From NCBI RefSeq assembly GCF_030849025.1, contig NZ_CP118224.1, positions 3,117,001 through 3,181,000 of the forward strand: a DNA stretch of 64,000 bases. Direction: 5' to 3'. The notes beneath the pieces are model-generated. The model did no database searches. It was not told the origin of the DNA and saw only the letters and a list, made by a program, of their open reading frames with translations. Position numbers and translations under genes: made by a program. This DNA comes from Oceanimonas pelagia. Lineage in GTDB: Bacteria > Pseudomonadota > Gammaproteobacteria > Enterobacterales > Aeromonadaceae. Below are positions 28,549 through 35,933 of this stretch, piece after piece; position 1 is the first letter of the stretch, and every line of letters starts with the position of its first letter.

Positions 28549-28869
28549 CTATGGCTTCGGATCTGCGGGTCCGGAGCCACACCGCCAGCAAATCTCAAAG
28601 CTGGCGTCGTTTTCCTCGCCGCACTGTCCGCAATGCCAGCTTCGCTTTTCCTTGCGCTGATAGCCCTGTAAAAACGTCCGCGCCCGCTGCCAGTCTTTTT
28701 CCTGTACCAGCAGGGTCACCTGAGCCACATCCATGGGCAGCTCACCCAGGGCACCCGACAAGGCTTCGCCTCGCAGTTGCACCGCCATGCCCCGGCTTTC
28801 CAGCGCGCCCTTGAGGGTGTGCGCCTCCAGGCTGTTGGCTGCTTCAAACACCGCTATCCAGTTGTTCAT
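28549..28869 (-). CDS. DUF2007 protein with C-terminal zinc ribbon
   Basis: A 106-residue protein. The first part (about 1-70) is a DUF2007 fold, seen in MNNWIAVFEAANSLEAHTLKGAL with the central gain-of-loop GELPMDVAQVTLLV. The C-terminus has CGQCGEENDASFEICWRCG, a zinc-ribbon-like motif resembling RanBP2 zinc fingers. It is convergent with the rsmD-yhhL pair and lies downstream of csrB on the same strand; the csrB terminator separates them. Function is unknown. Confidence 0.8.
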   Translation of the reverse strand: MNNWIAVFEAANSLEAHTLKGALESRGMAVQLRGEALSGALGELPMDVAQVTLLVQEKDWQRARTFLQGYQRKEKRSWHCGQCGEENDASFEICWRCGSGPADPKP

Positions 28870-28891
28870 GCCTGCCTTCCGAACACGCGAA

Positions 28892-29166
28892 TAGAAAAAG
28901 GGGGTGACATCATGTCACCCCCTTTTGGGTTGTCGTATGGTTAGTCCGTAAACCAAGTTGCTCCCTGCAATCCCTGACAATACCTTTTCCTTAAGGTGAT
29001 CCTCTTACCGTTCCGTCGGCGCGTCCTTATGGTCATCCTGACCGCAGTTCATCCTGAGCTGCTTGACTGTCTCCGTCCTGGGAGGTGTCCCTTACCGCGT
29101 CCTGCGGGGTTCCTTTTGCCTTACCTGGCAGCCGGTCTGTCCTGACCCACTTCCTTGCTCCTTGCA
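28892..29166 (-). ncRNA. csrB: CsrB small regulatory RNA
   Basis: On the minus strand this stretch carries about 17 GGA motifs, many as AGGA or AGGGA in predicted loops, for example GCAGGACGCGGTAAGGGACA and CTCCCAGGACGGAG. These closely match E. coli csrB segments. It ends in a perfect 15-bp stem (28896-28910 with 28912-28926) followed by a five-residue T-run. CsrB sequesters the translational repressor CsrA and so controls carbon flow, motility and biofilm. The start is set from the promoter at 29173-29200 and is approximate. No protein-coding frame is credible here. Confidence 0.92.
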
Positions 29167-29172
29167 CCACTA

Positions 29173-29200
29173 ACTATAGAGGACTTTGATTTTGCCTCAA
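29173..29200 (-). promoter_or_regulatory. Promoter of csrB
   Basis: On the minus strand TTGAGG (29195-29200) and TATAGT (29173-29178) are separated by 16 bp, giving a start near 29166. The -10 is strong. Confidence 0.7.
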
Positions 29201-29337
29201 GTCACCGAACGGCAAAAAACGCATGCCCACCACCGAGGATACCGACGCACAAAAAACACAACCATTTGTTTATAAAGAAAATTCAACAGAACGCCCACCA
29301 TTATTCCGCAACCAAAATCGCCTTTTCCCACAGGCAA

Positions 29338-29355
29338 AGTGAGAGATCTCGCACA
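29338..29355. promoter_or_regulatory. Possible UvrY/GacA binding site upstream of csrB
   Basis: AGTGAGAGATCTCGCACA is a near-palindrome resembling the response-regulator box TGTAAG-N6-CTTACA. It is centred about 180 bp upstream of the predicted csrB start, comparable to the distant UvrY site of E. coli csrB. Response-regulator control of csrB is well established in the lineage; this particular site is inference. It also lies about 100 bp before sseA. Confidence 0.55.
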
Positions 29356-29456
29356 CGCGGGCAGGGTGTTGTCGCCATGGCCCGCCACAGCCACAAAAAG
29401 GCTGGCGCGCCCGACGGCGCTTACTTAGGATAATCCTGTCTATCAAGGGAGGTTTT

Positions 29457-30314
29457 ATGAACAAACTGGAATTACCGTCGCCACTGGTAACATCCCACTG
29501 GCTGGCTCAACACCTGAACCATCCCGGACTGGTGGTGCTGGACGCCAGCTGGCACATGCCCGCCAGCGGTCGCAGTGGTTTTGAGGAATGGCAGCGGCAA
29601 CGCATTCCCAGTGCCCGCTATTTTGACTTTGACGGCCGCATCAAGGATCAGCGCGCCAGCCTGCCCCATATGCTGCCGGACGAAGACCTGTTTGCCCGCG
29701 AGGTGTCAGCCCTTGGCATCAGCAATCACCATAACATCGTGATCTACGACAGCCTGGGCATCTTTGCCGCCCCCCGGGCCTGGTGGATGTTCCGCGCCAT
29801 GGGCCACGACAGAGTGGCCGTGCTCAACGGTGGCCTGCCCGCCTGGCAGGGTGCCGGTCAGCCCCTGGAACAGGGCCCGCCCGCCGCCGTGGTTCCCGGC
29901 CGCTTTACCGCCCGCCGTCAGCCCCGGTGGATTGCCGACGCCGCTATGGTTGAGCAAGCCCTGCAGAACAACGATTACCGGGTGCTGGATGCCCGCAGCC
30001 GCGAGCGCTTCAGCGGGGCCACCGCCGACCCCCGCCCCGGTGTGCGCCCCGGCCATATGCCCGGCGCCGTTTGTCTGCCCTTTAACGAGTTGCTGAAAGA
30101 CGGCCACCTGCTGCCCGTTGAGCAACTGAGTACCGCCTTTGCGTCTCTGGTCAGCCCTGAGCAAAAGCTGATTTGCAGCTGCGGCTCGGGCGTCACCGCC
30201 GCCATTCTGGCGCTGGCCGCCGAGCGGGCCGGCTATCACCAGATTGCCGTGTACGACGGCTCCTGGGCCGAATGGGGCGGCGCTTCCCACCTGCCGGTGG
30301 AACAGAACCAGTAA
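29457..30314 (+). CDS. sseA: 3-mercaptopyruvate sulfurtransferase SseA
   Basis: A 285-residue cytoplasmic enzyme of two rhodanese domains. It moves sulfur from 3-mercaptopyruvate to cyanide or thiols. The N-terminal domain contains the inactive-type RYFDFDGRIKD region. The C-terminal active loop CGSGVTAA has Cys242 as the sulfur carrier; the GSGVTA form rather than CRKGxT marks mercaptopyruvate over thiosulfate. An AAGGGAGG ribosome site precedes the ATG. The gene has its own terminator and the csrB control region lies upstream. Confidence 0.93.
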   Translation: MNKLELPSPLVTSHWLAQHLNHPGLVVLDASWHMPASGRSGFEEWQRQRIPSARYFDFDGRIKDQRASLPHMLPDEDLFAREVSALGISNHHNIVIYDSLGIFAAPRAWWMFRAMGHDRVAVLNGGLPAWQGAGQPLEQGPPAAVVPGRFTARRQPRWIADAAMVEQALQNNDYRVLDARSRERFSGATADPRPGVRPGHMPGAVCLPFNELLKDGHLLPVEQLSTAFASLVSPEQKLICSCGSGVTAAILALAAERAGYHQIAVYDGSWAEWGGASHLPVEQNQ

Positions 30315-30318
30315 ACAA

Positions 30319-30342
30319 AAAACCCGCCGGTCGGCGGGTTTT
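30319..30342. terminator. Bidirectional intrinsic terminator between sseA and yijD
   Basis: AAAACCCGCCG and CGGCGGGTTTT form a stem with a two-base loop between the convergent sseA and yijD genes; A- and T-runs on both sides allow use in both directions. Confidence 0.85.
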
Positions 30343-30361
30343 CCATTTCACGGGCAGACGT

Positions 30362-30739
30362 TTACTTCTGCGCTTCGGCCTTGGGCGCCGGGCGTTCGGC
30401 CACCCCCATCTTGATGGCCAGCCAGATCACCAGCACCAGGGTAATCATCACCGACAGGTAGTTGGTGCCCATTTCCGGAAACTGGGTGCGCAAAAAGGCG
30501 GAATAGCCAAATACGCCGATCAGAAAACTCAGCAGGGCGCAGACCGGAGTGTCACCTTCCATGGGCGAGCTCAGATACTCCTGATACAGCATGTGGGCAG
30601 CCAGCACCAGCGAGATAATGGGGAAAATGGAAAACGCCAGTTCGCTCACACTGAGGGTGGCCAGGGTGGCGTTGCCACACAGACCCACCAGCAGTGCCAG
30701 CAAAATGGGTTTACGGCGAATATTCTTGTTTCCAGACAT
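30362..30739 (-). CDS. yijD: YijD-family inner-membrane protein
   Basis: A 125-residue membrane protein with about four helices. The FPIISLVLAAHMLYQEYL segment and the overall length match E. coli YijD, which also follows fabR. It starts 23 bp after fabR with an AGGAAGGA ribosome site, so the two are cotranscribed. Function is unknown; the link to fabR suggests a membrane lipid role. Confidence 0.88.
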   Translation of the reverse strand: MSGNKNIRRKPILLALLVGLCGNATLATLSVSELAFSIFPIISLVLAAHMLYQEYLSSPMEGDTPVCALLSFLIGVFGYSAFLRTQFPEMGTNYLSVMITLVLVIWLAIKMGVAERPAPKAEAQK

Positions 30740-30762
30740 AGTGATCCTTCCTGATTTAAGGC

Positions 30763-31374
30763 CTAGAGCCGTTTTGCCTTGTTATATGCATCTGCGCCCT
30801 TGGCGATCATGCGCAGCTGCAGAATCATGCGCTCCGCCAGCACGGCACGCTCTTCCTCGTTCATGTCCAGCGCATCGGCGCCGGCACTGAATACCAGCGT
30901 GACCATGGCCTGGGCCTGGGCCTCGGCATAGTCGCGGCTGGTTTTCTGCTTCTCTTCCAGGTAGTCGGTCAGTTCGGCGGTAAAATGCTGAATTTCCCGG
31001 GCCACTGCCTGACGAAAAGCCGCAGAGGTGCCCGACCGCTCCCGCAACAACAGGCGGAACACGTCGGGACTGCTGTCGATAAACTCCATAAAGGTCTTTA
31101 CCGAAATCTGAATCACACTGCCGCCGTCGGCAATGCGCTGGCGCGCCTGGCGCATCAGCTGGCGCAGGGTCAGACCACCTTCATCGACCAGGGTCAGCCC
31201 CAGCTCTTCCATGTCCTTGAAATGACGGTAGAAGGACGTTGGCGCCAGCCCGGCCTCCCGGGCCACCTCGCGCAGGCTGAGACTGGAAAAGCTGCGCTCG
31301 GCACTGAGCTGACGAAATGCGGCTTCCACCAGAGACCGCCGGGTCTTTTCTTTTTGTTGCGCGCGAACGCCCAC
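30763..31374 (-). CDS. fabR: HTH-type repressor FabR
   Basis: A 203-residue TetR-family repressor of unsaturated fatty acid synthesis (fabA, fabB). The N-terminus [19 protein letters not shown] and the HTH region [19 protein letters not shown] are almost identical to E. coli FabR, as is the [15 protein letters not shown] ligand-domain segment. A GTG start codon is used. It is first in the fabR-yijD operon. It senses the ratio of unsaturated to saturated acyl chains on acyl-CoA or acyl-ACP. Confidence 0.95.
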   Translation of the reverse strand: MGVRAQQKEKTRRSLVEAAFRQLSAERSFSSLSLREVAREAGLAPTSFYRHFKDMEELGLTLVDEGGLTLRQLMRQARQRIADGGSVIQISVKTFMEFIDSSPDVFRLLLRERSGTSAAFRQAVAREIQHFTAELTDYLEEKQKTSRDYAEAQAQAMVTLVFSAGADALDMNEEERAVLAERMILQLRMIAKGADAYNKAKRL

Positions 31375-31589
31375 GACACACCACGCTCAAAACTTTAATG
31401 GTCGAATCATACCTTGTTGTGCCGAACCGGTCAGCCCCGATTGGTCAATTTGTGATTGCCCGCAGAACCGGCCTCGAGCGAACCGAAAATGCCTGTGCTG
31501 AATGGCGCTCAATCGGCGCCGAACTTGCCCTATCTTTCGCTTAAATGTCCTCGGTTATCCCTATTGCCATCTGCACTCCCGGGTTTCCT

Positions 31590-31618
31590 TTGACAAAAAC
31601 TCTGCAAAACTCCATAGT
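31590..31618 (+). promoter_or_regulatory. Sigma-70 promoter of the NSS transporter gene
   Basis: TTGACA (31590-31595) and CATAGT (31613-31618) with the ideal 17-bp spacer; start expected near 31625. The rest of the 31375-31682 gap shows no gene. Confidence 0.8.
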
Positions 31619-31644
31619 CTTCGCCATTTTCTATTGAAGCAAAC

Positions 31645-31662
31645 TGTACAGTTAAATTTACA
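31645..31662 (+). promoter_or_regulatory. TyrR-like box before the NSS transporter gene
   Basis: TGTACAGTTAAATTTACA matches the TyrR consensus TGTAAA-N6-TTTACA in 11 of 12 fixed positions. It lies about 20-38 bases after the predicted transcription start, where TyrR would repress. It also contains the palindrome AACTGTACAGTT (31642-31653), so another regulator could be involved. TyrR itself is not in this window. Confidence 0.6.
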
Positions 31663-31682
31663 TCCATCAGGAGCACGCGAAC

Positions 31683-33032
31683 GTGAATGCAAGGGCGCAG
31701 TTCAGCAGCAAGCTGGGATTTGTCATGGCCGCCGCCGGCTCGGCCATCGGTGTCGGTAACATATGGGGCTTTCCTACGCAGGCGGCCAGCAACGGCGGTG
31801 GTGCCTTTCTGCTGGTGTATCTGCTGATGATAGCGCTGCTGGGCTATCCCATGCTGGTGGCCGAAATCACCATTGGCCGACACGGCCAGGCCGGCCCCTT
31901 TCACGCCCTGCAAAAACTCACCGGCAATCGCAGCGGCAGGGCCCTGGCCGGCCTGGTGGGGTTGGCGGCGGTGGTCACCGTCAGTCTGATCTTCACCTTT
32001 TACGCCATCGTCTCGGGCTGGTTTATCGCCTTTGCCCTGGAGCCGGCGGCGCAATTGCTGGGGCTGAACGCCGGGGCCGGCTGGCTGACCGCCTTTTCCA
32101 CCTCGCGCAACCTGGTGTTTACCCTGATGTTCGCCCTGCTGAGCCTGTATGTGGTCAGCCGCGGCCTGGAACAGGGCATTGAAAAGTGGTCGAGCCGGCT
32201 GATGCCGCTGCTGCTGCTGATGCTGGTGGTGCTCACCGGCTACATGCTCACCCAGCCCGGCGCCGGCGAGGGCCTGAAGGCCTATCTGGTGCCCGACTTC
32301 TCCCGGGTACTGAACCGGGACGTGCTGATCGGCGCCCTGGGCCAGAGCTTTTTCTCCCTGTCGCTGGGCGCGGCGGTAATGATGCTGTATGGCTCCTACC
32401 TCAGCCGCCAGTCCAGCATTCCGGCGCTGGCGGCCCAGGTCACCCTGCTCGACACCAGCGTGGCCTTCCTCGCCGGCCTGCTGATTTTGCCGGCCATGTA
32501 CGTGGCCCAGCACAACGGCGTGGCCATTTTCGCCGAGGACGGCAGCCTGCTGAGCTCAGACACCCTGGTGTTCTCGGTGCTTCCGGCGCTGTTTGAGACC
32601 ATGGGCCAGGCCCAGTATCTGATCGCCTTTGCCTTTTTCGTGCTGATGATAGTGGCGGCGCTGACGTCTTCCATTTCCATGCTGGAGGCGCCGGTGTCGC
32701 TGGCCATGGAAAGCACCGGCATGTCGCGCATCAGGGCCACCTGGCTGATGACCGCCCTGTGCACCCTGGTCAGCGTGATCATCGTGTTCAATTTCGGCAG
32801 CCTGTTTGGCCTGGTGATCACCGCCACCACCCAGTATGCCCAGCCGCTGGTCAGCCTGTGCATCACCCTTTACGCCGGCTGGGTATGGCAGCGCAACAAG
32901 GTGCTGGCCGAGCTCAAGGCCGGCTGCCCCGAGGTAGAGCAGGACCTGTTCTGGAAGATCTGGCCCTGGTATGTGCGCTTTGTCTGCCCGGTGCTGGTGC
33001 TGGTGGTAATCATTCAGTCTATCGGCGGCTGA
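31683..33032 (+). CDS. Sodium-dependent NSS-family transporter, possibly for an aromatic amino acid
   Basis: A 449-residue neurotransmitter:sodium symporter family protein with about 11 membrane helices. The N-terminal FVMAAAGSAIGVGNIWGFP is the TM1 signature with the unwound Na+/substrate site, and GGGAFLLVYLL forms TM2. Bacterial members import amino acids such as tryptophan or tyrosine. The start is a GTG at 31683 with an AGGAGC ribosome site. A TyrR-like box in the leader points to an aromatic substrate, which is inference. Monocistronic, with a terminator at 33060-33080. Confidence 0.88.
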   Translation: MNARAQFSSKLGFVMAAAGSAIGVGNIWGFPTQAASNGGGAFLLVYLLMIALLGYPMLVAEITIGRHGQAGPFHALQKLTGNRSGRALAGLVGLAAVVTVSLIFTFYAIVSGWFIAFALEPAAQLLGLNAGAGWLTAFSTSRNLVFTLMFALLSLYVVSRGLEQGIEKWSSRLMPLLLLMLVVLTGYMLTQPGAGEGLKAYLVPDFSRVLNRDVLIGALGQSFFSLSLGAAVMMLYGSYLSRQSSIPALAAQVTLLDTSVAFLAGLLILPAMYVAQHNGVAIFAEDGSLLSSDTLVFSVLPALFETMGQAQYLIAFAFFVLMIVAALTSSISMLEAPVSLAMESTGMSRIRATWLMTALCTLVSVIIVFNFGSLFGLVITATTQYAQPLVSLCITLYAGWVWQRNKVLAELKAGCPEVEQDLFWKIWPWYVRFVCPVLVLVVIIQSIGG

Positions 33033-33059
33033 GCCCGACTTTCACATCGACAACAACAG

Positions 33060-33080
33060 GGGCCGCATTGCGGCCCTTTT
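33060..33080 (+). terminator. Intrinsic terminator of the NSS transporter gene
   Basis: GGGCCGC ATT GCGGCCC stem-loop followed by TTTT, 27 bp after the stop. Confidence 0.8.
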
Positions 33081-33097
33081 GCTTTTTCCCCAGTAAC

Positions 33098-35278
33098 CTA
33101 GCGAGTCACTTCGTCGTCCGGGGCACTCAGGCCGGCGGCCAGGCGGGTGCCCTGCTCCTCGTCGGCCAGGGCCAGCAGAAAGGCATATTCCCGGGCCAGC
33201 TCGTGGTAAGACTCAAACCGGCCTGACTTGCCGCCGTGGCCGCTGTCCATGTCGCAGTGCAGCAGCAGCAGGTTGTCGTCGGTCTTCATCTCGCGCAGCT
33301 TGGCCACCCACTTGGCGGGCTCCCAGTACTGCACCTGGGAGTCGTGCAGGCCGGTGGTAACCAGCATGTTGGGGTAGGCCTGGGGCTTGACCTGATCATA
33401 GGGGCTGTAGGACTTCATGTAGTGGTAATAGTCAGCGTCGTTGGGATTGCCCCACTCGCCGTATTCACCGGTGGTGAGCGGAATCGACTCGTCCAGCATG
33501 GTGGTCACCACGTCCACGAACGGCACCGCCGCCACCACGCCCTTGTACAGCTCCGGCGCCATGTTGACCACGGCCCCCACCAGCAGGCCGCCGGCGCTGC
33601 CGCCCGAGGCAAACACATTGTGCTTGTCGCCGTAGCCCTGCTGCACCAGGTGTCTGGTCACATCGATAAAATCGTTAAAGGTGTTTTGCTTGCTCATCAG
33701 CCGGCCCTGCTCATACCAGTCCCGGCCCAGCTCCTCGCCACCGCGCACATGGGCGATGGCATAGACAAAGCCCCGGTCGAGCAGGCTCAGCCGGGCGCTG
33801 CTGAAATCCGGATCCATGCTGGCGCCGTAAGAGCCGTAGGCATAGACCAGCAGCGGGTTACCGCCATCCTGGCTGAATGTGTCGGCCCGGTATACCAGCG
33901 ATACCGGCACCCGGGCGCCGTCCCGGGCGGTCACCCAGACCCGCTCGCTGCGGTAATCGTCGGGATTGTAATTATCACCTACATATTGCTGCTTGAGCTC
34001 CCGCCGCTCCTGGGTGTCCATGTTCACTTCATAAATGGTCACCGGCCGGGTCATGGAGGAATAGCCGTAGCGCAGCCAGGGAGTGTCGGCTTCCGGGTTG
34101 GTGCCCAGCCAGCTCACATAGGCGGGATCGTCAAACTGGATCTGGCGTTCGCGACCGTCATGACGGTTTATCTGGCGCAGGTGCAGCAGGCCCTCGCTGC
34201 GCTCCTCCAGCACCAGCCAGTCACGGAACAGGGCAAAACCTTCCAGCAGCACCTCGTCCCGGGCGGGCACCACCGGCTGCCACCGTTCGGGGTTGCCGGC
34301 GCTATCGGTCACATAGAGACCGAAATTGGCGCCATCCTTGTTGGAGCGCACGTAAAAACGGCCCTCGAAATGCTCCAGGTCATATTCATGGCCATGCCGG
34401 CGGGGCAGAAACACTTGAGGCTCGGCGGTGGGATCACCGGCGGGGATCATACGGACTTCACTGGCATCGGTGTTCCAGGCGCCGATAAAAATCATGTCGC
34501 CGGAGCGGCTCTTGTAGAGGCTGGTGTAGAAACTGCTGTCCTGCTCCTCGTGCACCAGCACGTCTTCGCGCTGATCGGTGCCAAGGGTGTGACGATACAC
34601 CTGGAACGGCAGCAGGGTGCCGGCGTCCTGTTTCACGTAAAACAGGGTCTTGCCGTCTTTGGCCCACACCAGATTGCCGGAGGTATTTTCCAGCACCTCG
34701 GGGTAGAGCTCGCCGGTATCCAGCGACTTGAAGCGGATCTGATACTGACGACGGGACAGAAAGTCTTCGGAAAACGCCAGGGTACGCTGATCCGGGCTCA
34801 CCGCCATCTGGCCCTGCTCGTAATAGGACTGACCCTCGGCGCGCTGGTTGCCGTCGAGCAGCACCTGCACCTGTTCCGGCTGACCATCGGCATAGCGCTC
34901 GGCAATGCCGTATTCCTGACCCTGCTGATAACGGGTGCGATACCACCAGCCCTGCTTAAGATAGGGAACCGTGTTGTCGTCCTGGCGAATGCGCGCCACC
35001 ATCTCCTGAAACAGCTCCTGCTGCAGATCGTCGAGGGGGGTCATCACCCGCTCGCTGTAGCGGTTTTCCTGCTCCAGATAACTGAGCACATCGGGGTTCG
35101 CGCGTTCGTCGTCGCGCATCCAGTGATAGTTGTCCACGCGAAAATCGTCGTGGTTAAACAGCACGTGGGGAATTTTCTTGGCGACAGGCGGTTTTACTTC
35201 CACGTCGGTTCCTTTGGCATAGGGTTTGGCACACGCCACCCATGCTAACATCAGGCAAAGCCGTACCCTATTGCGCAC
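33098..35278 (-). CDS. ptrB: Oligopeptidase B-like S9 serine peptidase with N-terminal signal sequence
   Basis: A 726-residue prolyl oligopeptidase-family protein that cleaves short peptides after basic residues. The N-terminal propeller begins at IPHVLFNHDDFRVDNYHWMRDD. The catalytic domain has Ser561 in GGSAGG and His681 in DSGHGG; the Asp lies between them. Unlike the cytoplasmic enterobacterial enzyme (about 686 residues), it has about 27 extra N-terminal residues with a hydrophobic LCLMLAWVACA stretch that looks like a signal peptide or lipobox. The GTG start has an AAAGGAG ribosome site. Export is inferred. Confidence 0.9.
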   Translation of the reverse strand: MRNRVRLCLMLAWVACAKPYAKGTDVEVKPPVAKKIPHVLFNHDDFRVDNYHWMRDDERANPDVLSYLEQENRYSERVMTPLDDLQQELFQEMVARIRQDDNTVPYLKQGWWYRTRYQQGQEYGIAERYADGQPEQVQVLLDGNQRAEGQSYYEQGQMAVSPDQRTLAFSEDFLSRRQYQIRFKSLDTGELYPEVLENTSGNLVWAKDGKTLFYVKQDAGTLLPFQVYRHTLGTDQREDVLVHEEQDSSFYTSLYKSRSGDMIFIGAWNTDASEVRMIPAGDPTAEPQVFLPRRHGHEYDLEHFEGRFYVRSNKDGANFGLYVTDSAGNPERWQPVVPARDEVLLEGFALFRDWLVLEERSEGLLHLRQINRHDGRERQIQFDDPAYVSWLGTNPEADTPWLRYGYSSMTRPVTIYEVNMDTQERRELKQQYVGDNYNPDDYRSERVWVTARDGARVPVSLVYRADTFSQDGGNPLLVYAYGSYGASMDPDFSSARLSLLDRGFVYAIAHVRGGEELGRDWYEQGRLMSKQNTFNDFIDVTRHLVQQGYGDKHNVFASGGSAGGLLVGAVVNMAPELYKGVVAAVPFVDVVTTMLDESIPLTTGEYGEWGNPNDADYYHYMKSYSPYDQVKPQAYPNMLVTTGLHDSQVQYWEPAKWVAKLREMKTDDNLLLLHCDMDSGHGGKSGRFESYHELAREYAFLLALADEEQGTRLAAGLSAPDDEVTR

Positions 35279-35426
35279 GCGTCACTCCTTTTCGCTTTGT
35301 CGAAAAAACAAACGAATATTATCTACAGAATACGACGCCAGCCAGAAAAACAGCATAAAAATGCCGAATCAAACGAAAAGAAATGCCAAATGAAGCCGCT
35401 CACGGCGGCCTTTTAAAGAGAAGTGA

Positions 35427-35741
35427 TTACTTACGTTGCCAGCGACCATCGGCCCGTTGCACAAATTGCCCGGCCGGGGTGCGTTCGATATTGAGCTGAC
35501 CGGCCCGGCTTTGCACCACCGCCAGGCTGGTACCGGTCTTCCGGGCAATATCCCGGTAGCTGTCGAGACGCTTGCGGTTAATGTCACTGACAATGGCGTT
35601 GACCTGGGCATTGCCCTGCACCGCTCCTACCAGGCCGTTGAGTTGTTCGCCAACCAGCCCCTGCTGCTTGGCCTGTTGCAAATCCAGCGCCCAGGCCGAC
35701 AGGCTCAGGGTTGCCGCCAGAAACATCGCCAACCATCGCAT
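35427..35741 (-). CDS. ydbL: YdbL-family (DUF1318) exported protein
   Basis: A 104-residue protein with a signal peptide ending AWA. The mature part (LQQAKQQGLVGEQLNGLVG, then QRADGRWQRK) matches E. coli YdbL, a putative chaperone for YdbH-YnbE. It is the last gene of the ydbH-ynbE-ydbL operon, in the same order as E. coli. It probably helps the envelope lipid-transport complex assemble; that role is inferred from homologues. Confidence 0.9.
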   Translation of the reverse strand: MRWLAMFLAATLSLSAWALDLQQAKQQGLVGEQLNGLVGAVQGNAQVNAIVSDINRKRLDSYRDIARKTGTSLAVVQSRAGQLNIERTPAGQFVQRADGRWQRK

Positions 35742-35750
35742 ATTTCCCCC

Positions 35751-35933
35751 TCAGAACAGTTCCTGCTCTTGTTCAAACAGTTTTTCCAGCTCCCGGTCCA
35801 CGCGCACCCGAATCTCGTGATCCACCTTGACGTTCAGATTCACCGTAATGGGCTTGTCGGGCACCACCACTTCCACTCTGGGAGTGCAGGCGGCCAGCAA
35901 CAGGCCTGCCAGCACCACGGCTGTTCGCTTCAT
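35751..35933 (-). CDS. ynbE: YnbE-family outer-membrane lipoprotein
   Basis: A 60-residue lipoprotein. The lipobox LLAAC gives a lipidated Cys at about residue 16, followed by TPRVEVVVPDKPITVNLNV. It pairs with YdbH; in E. coli YnbE forms a beta-strand stack at the YdbH C-terminus to bridge to the outer membrane. Its ATG overlaps the ydbH stop by 4 bp. Confidence 0.9.
   Translation of the reverse strand: MKRTAVVLAGLLLAACTPRVEVVVPDKPITVNLNVKVDHEIRVRVDRELEKLFEQEQELF

Noticed and set aside
29155-29433. A 92-codon plus-strand frame between csrB and sseA
   Set aside because: Overlaps the csrB promoter and the possible UvrY box; composition is not protein-like.
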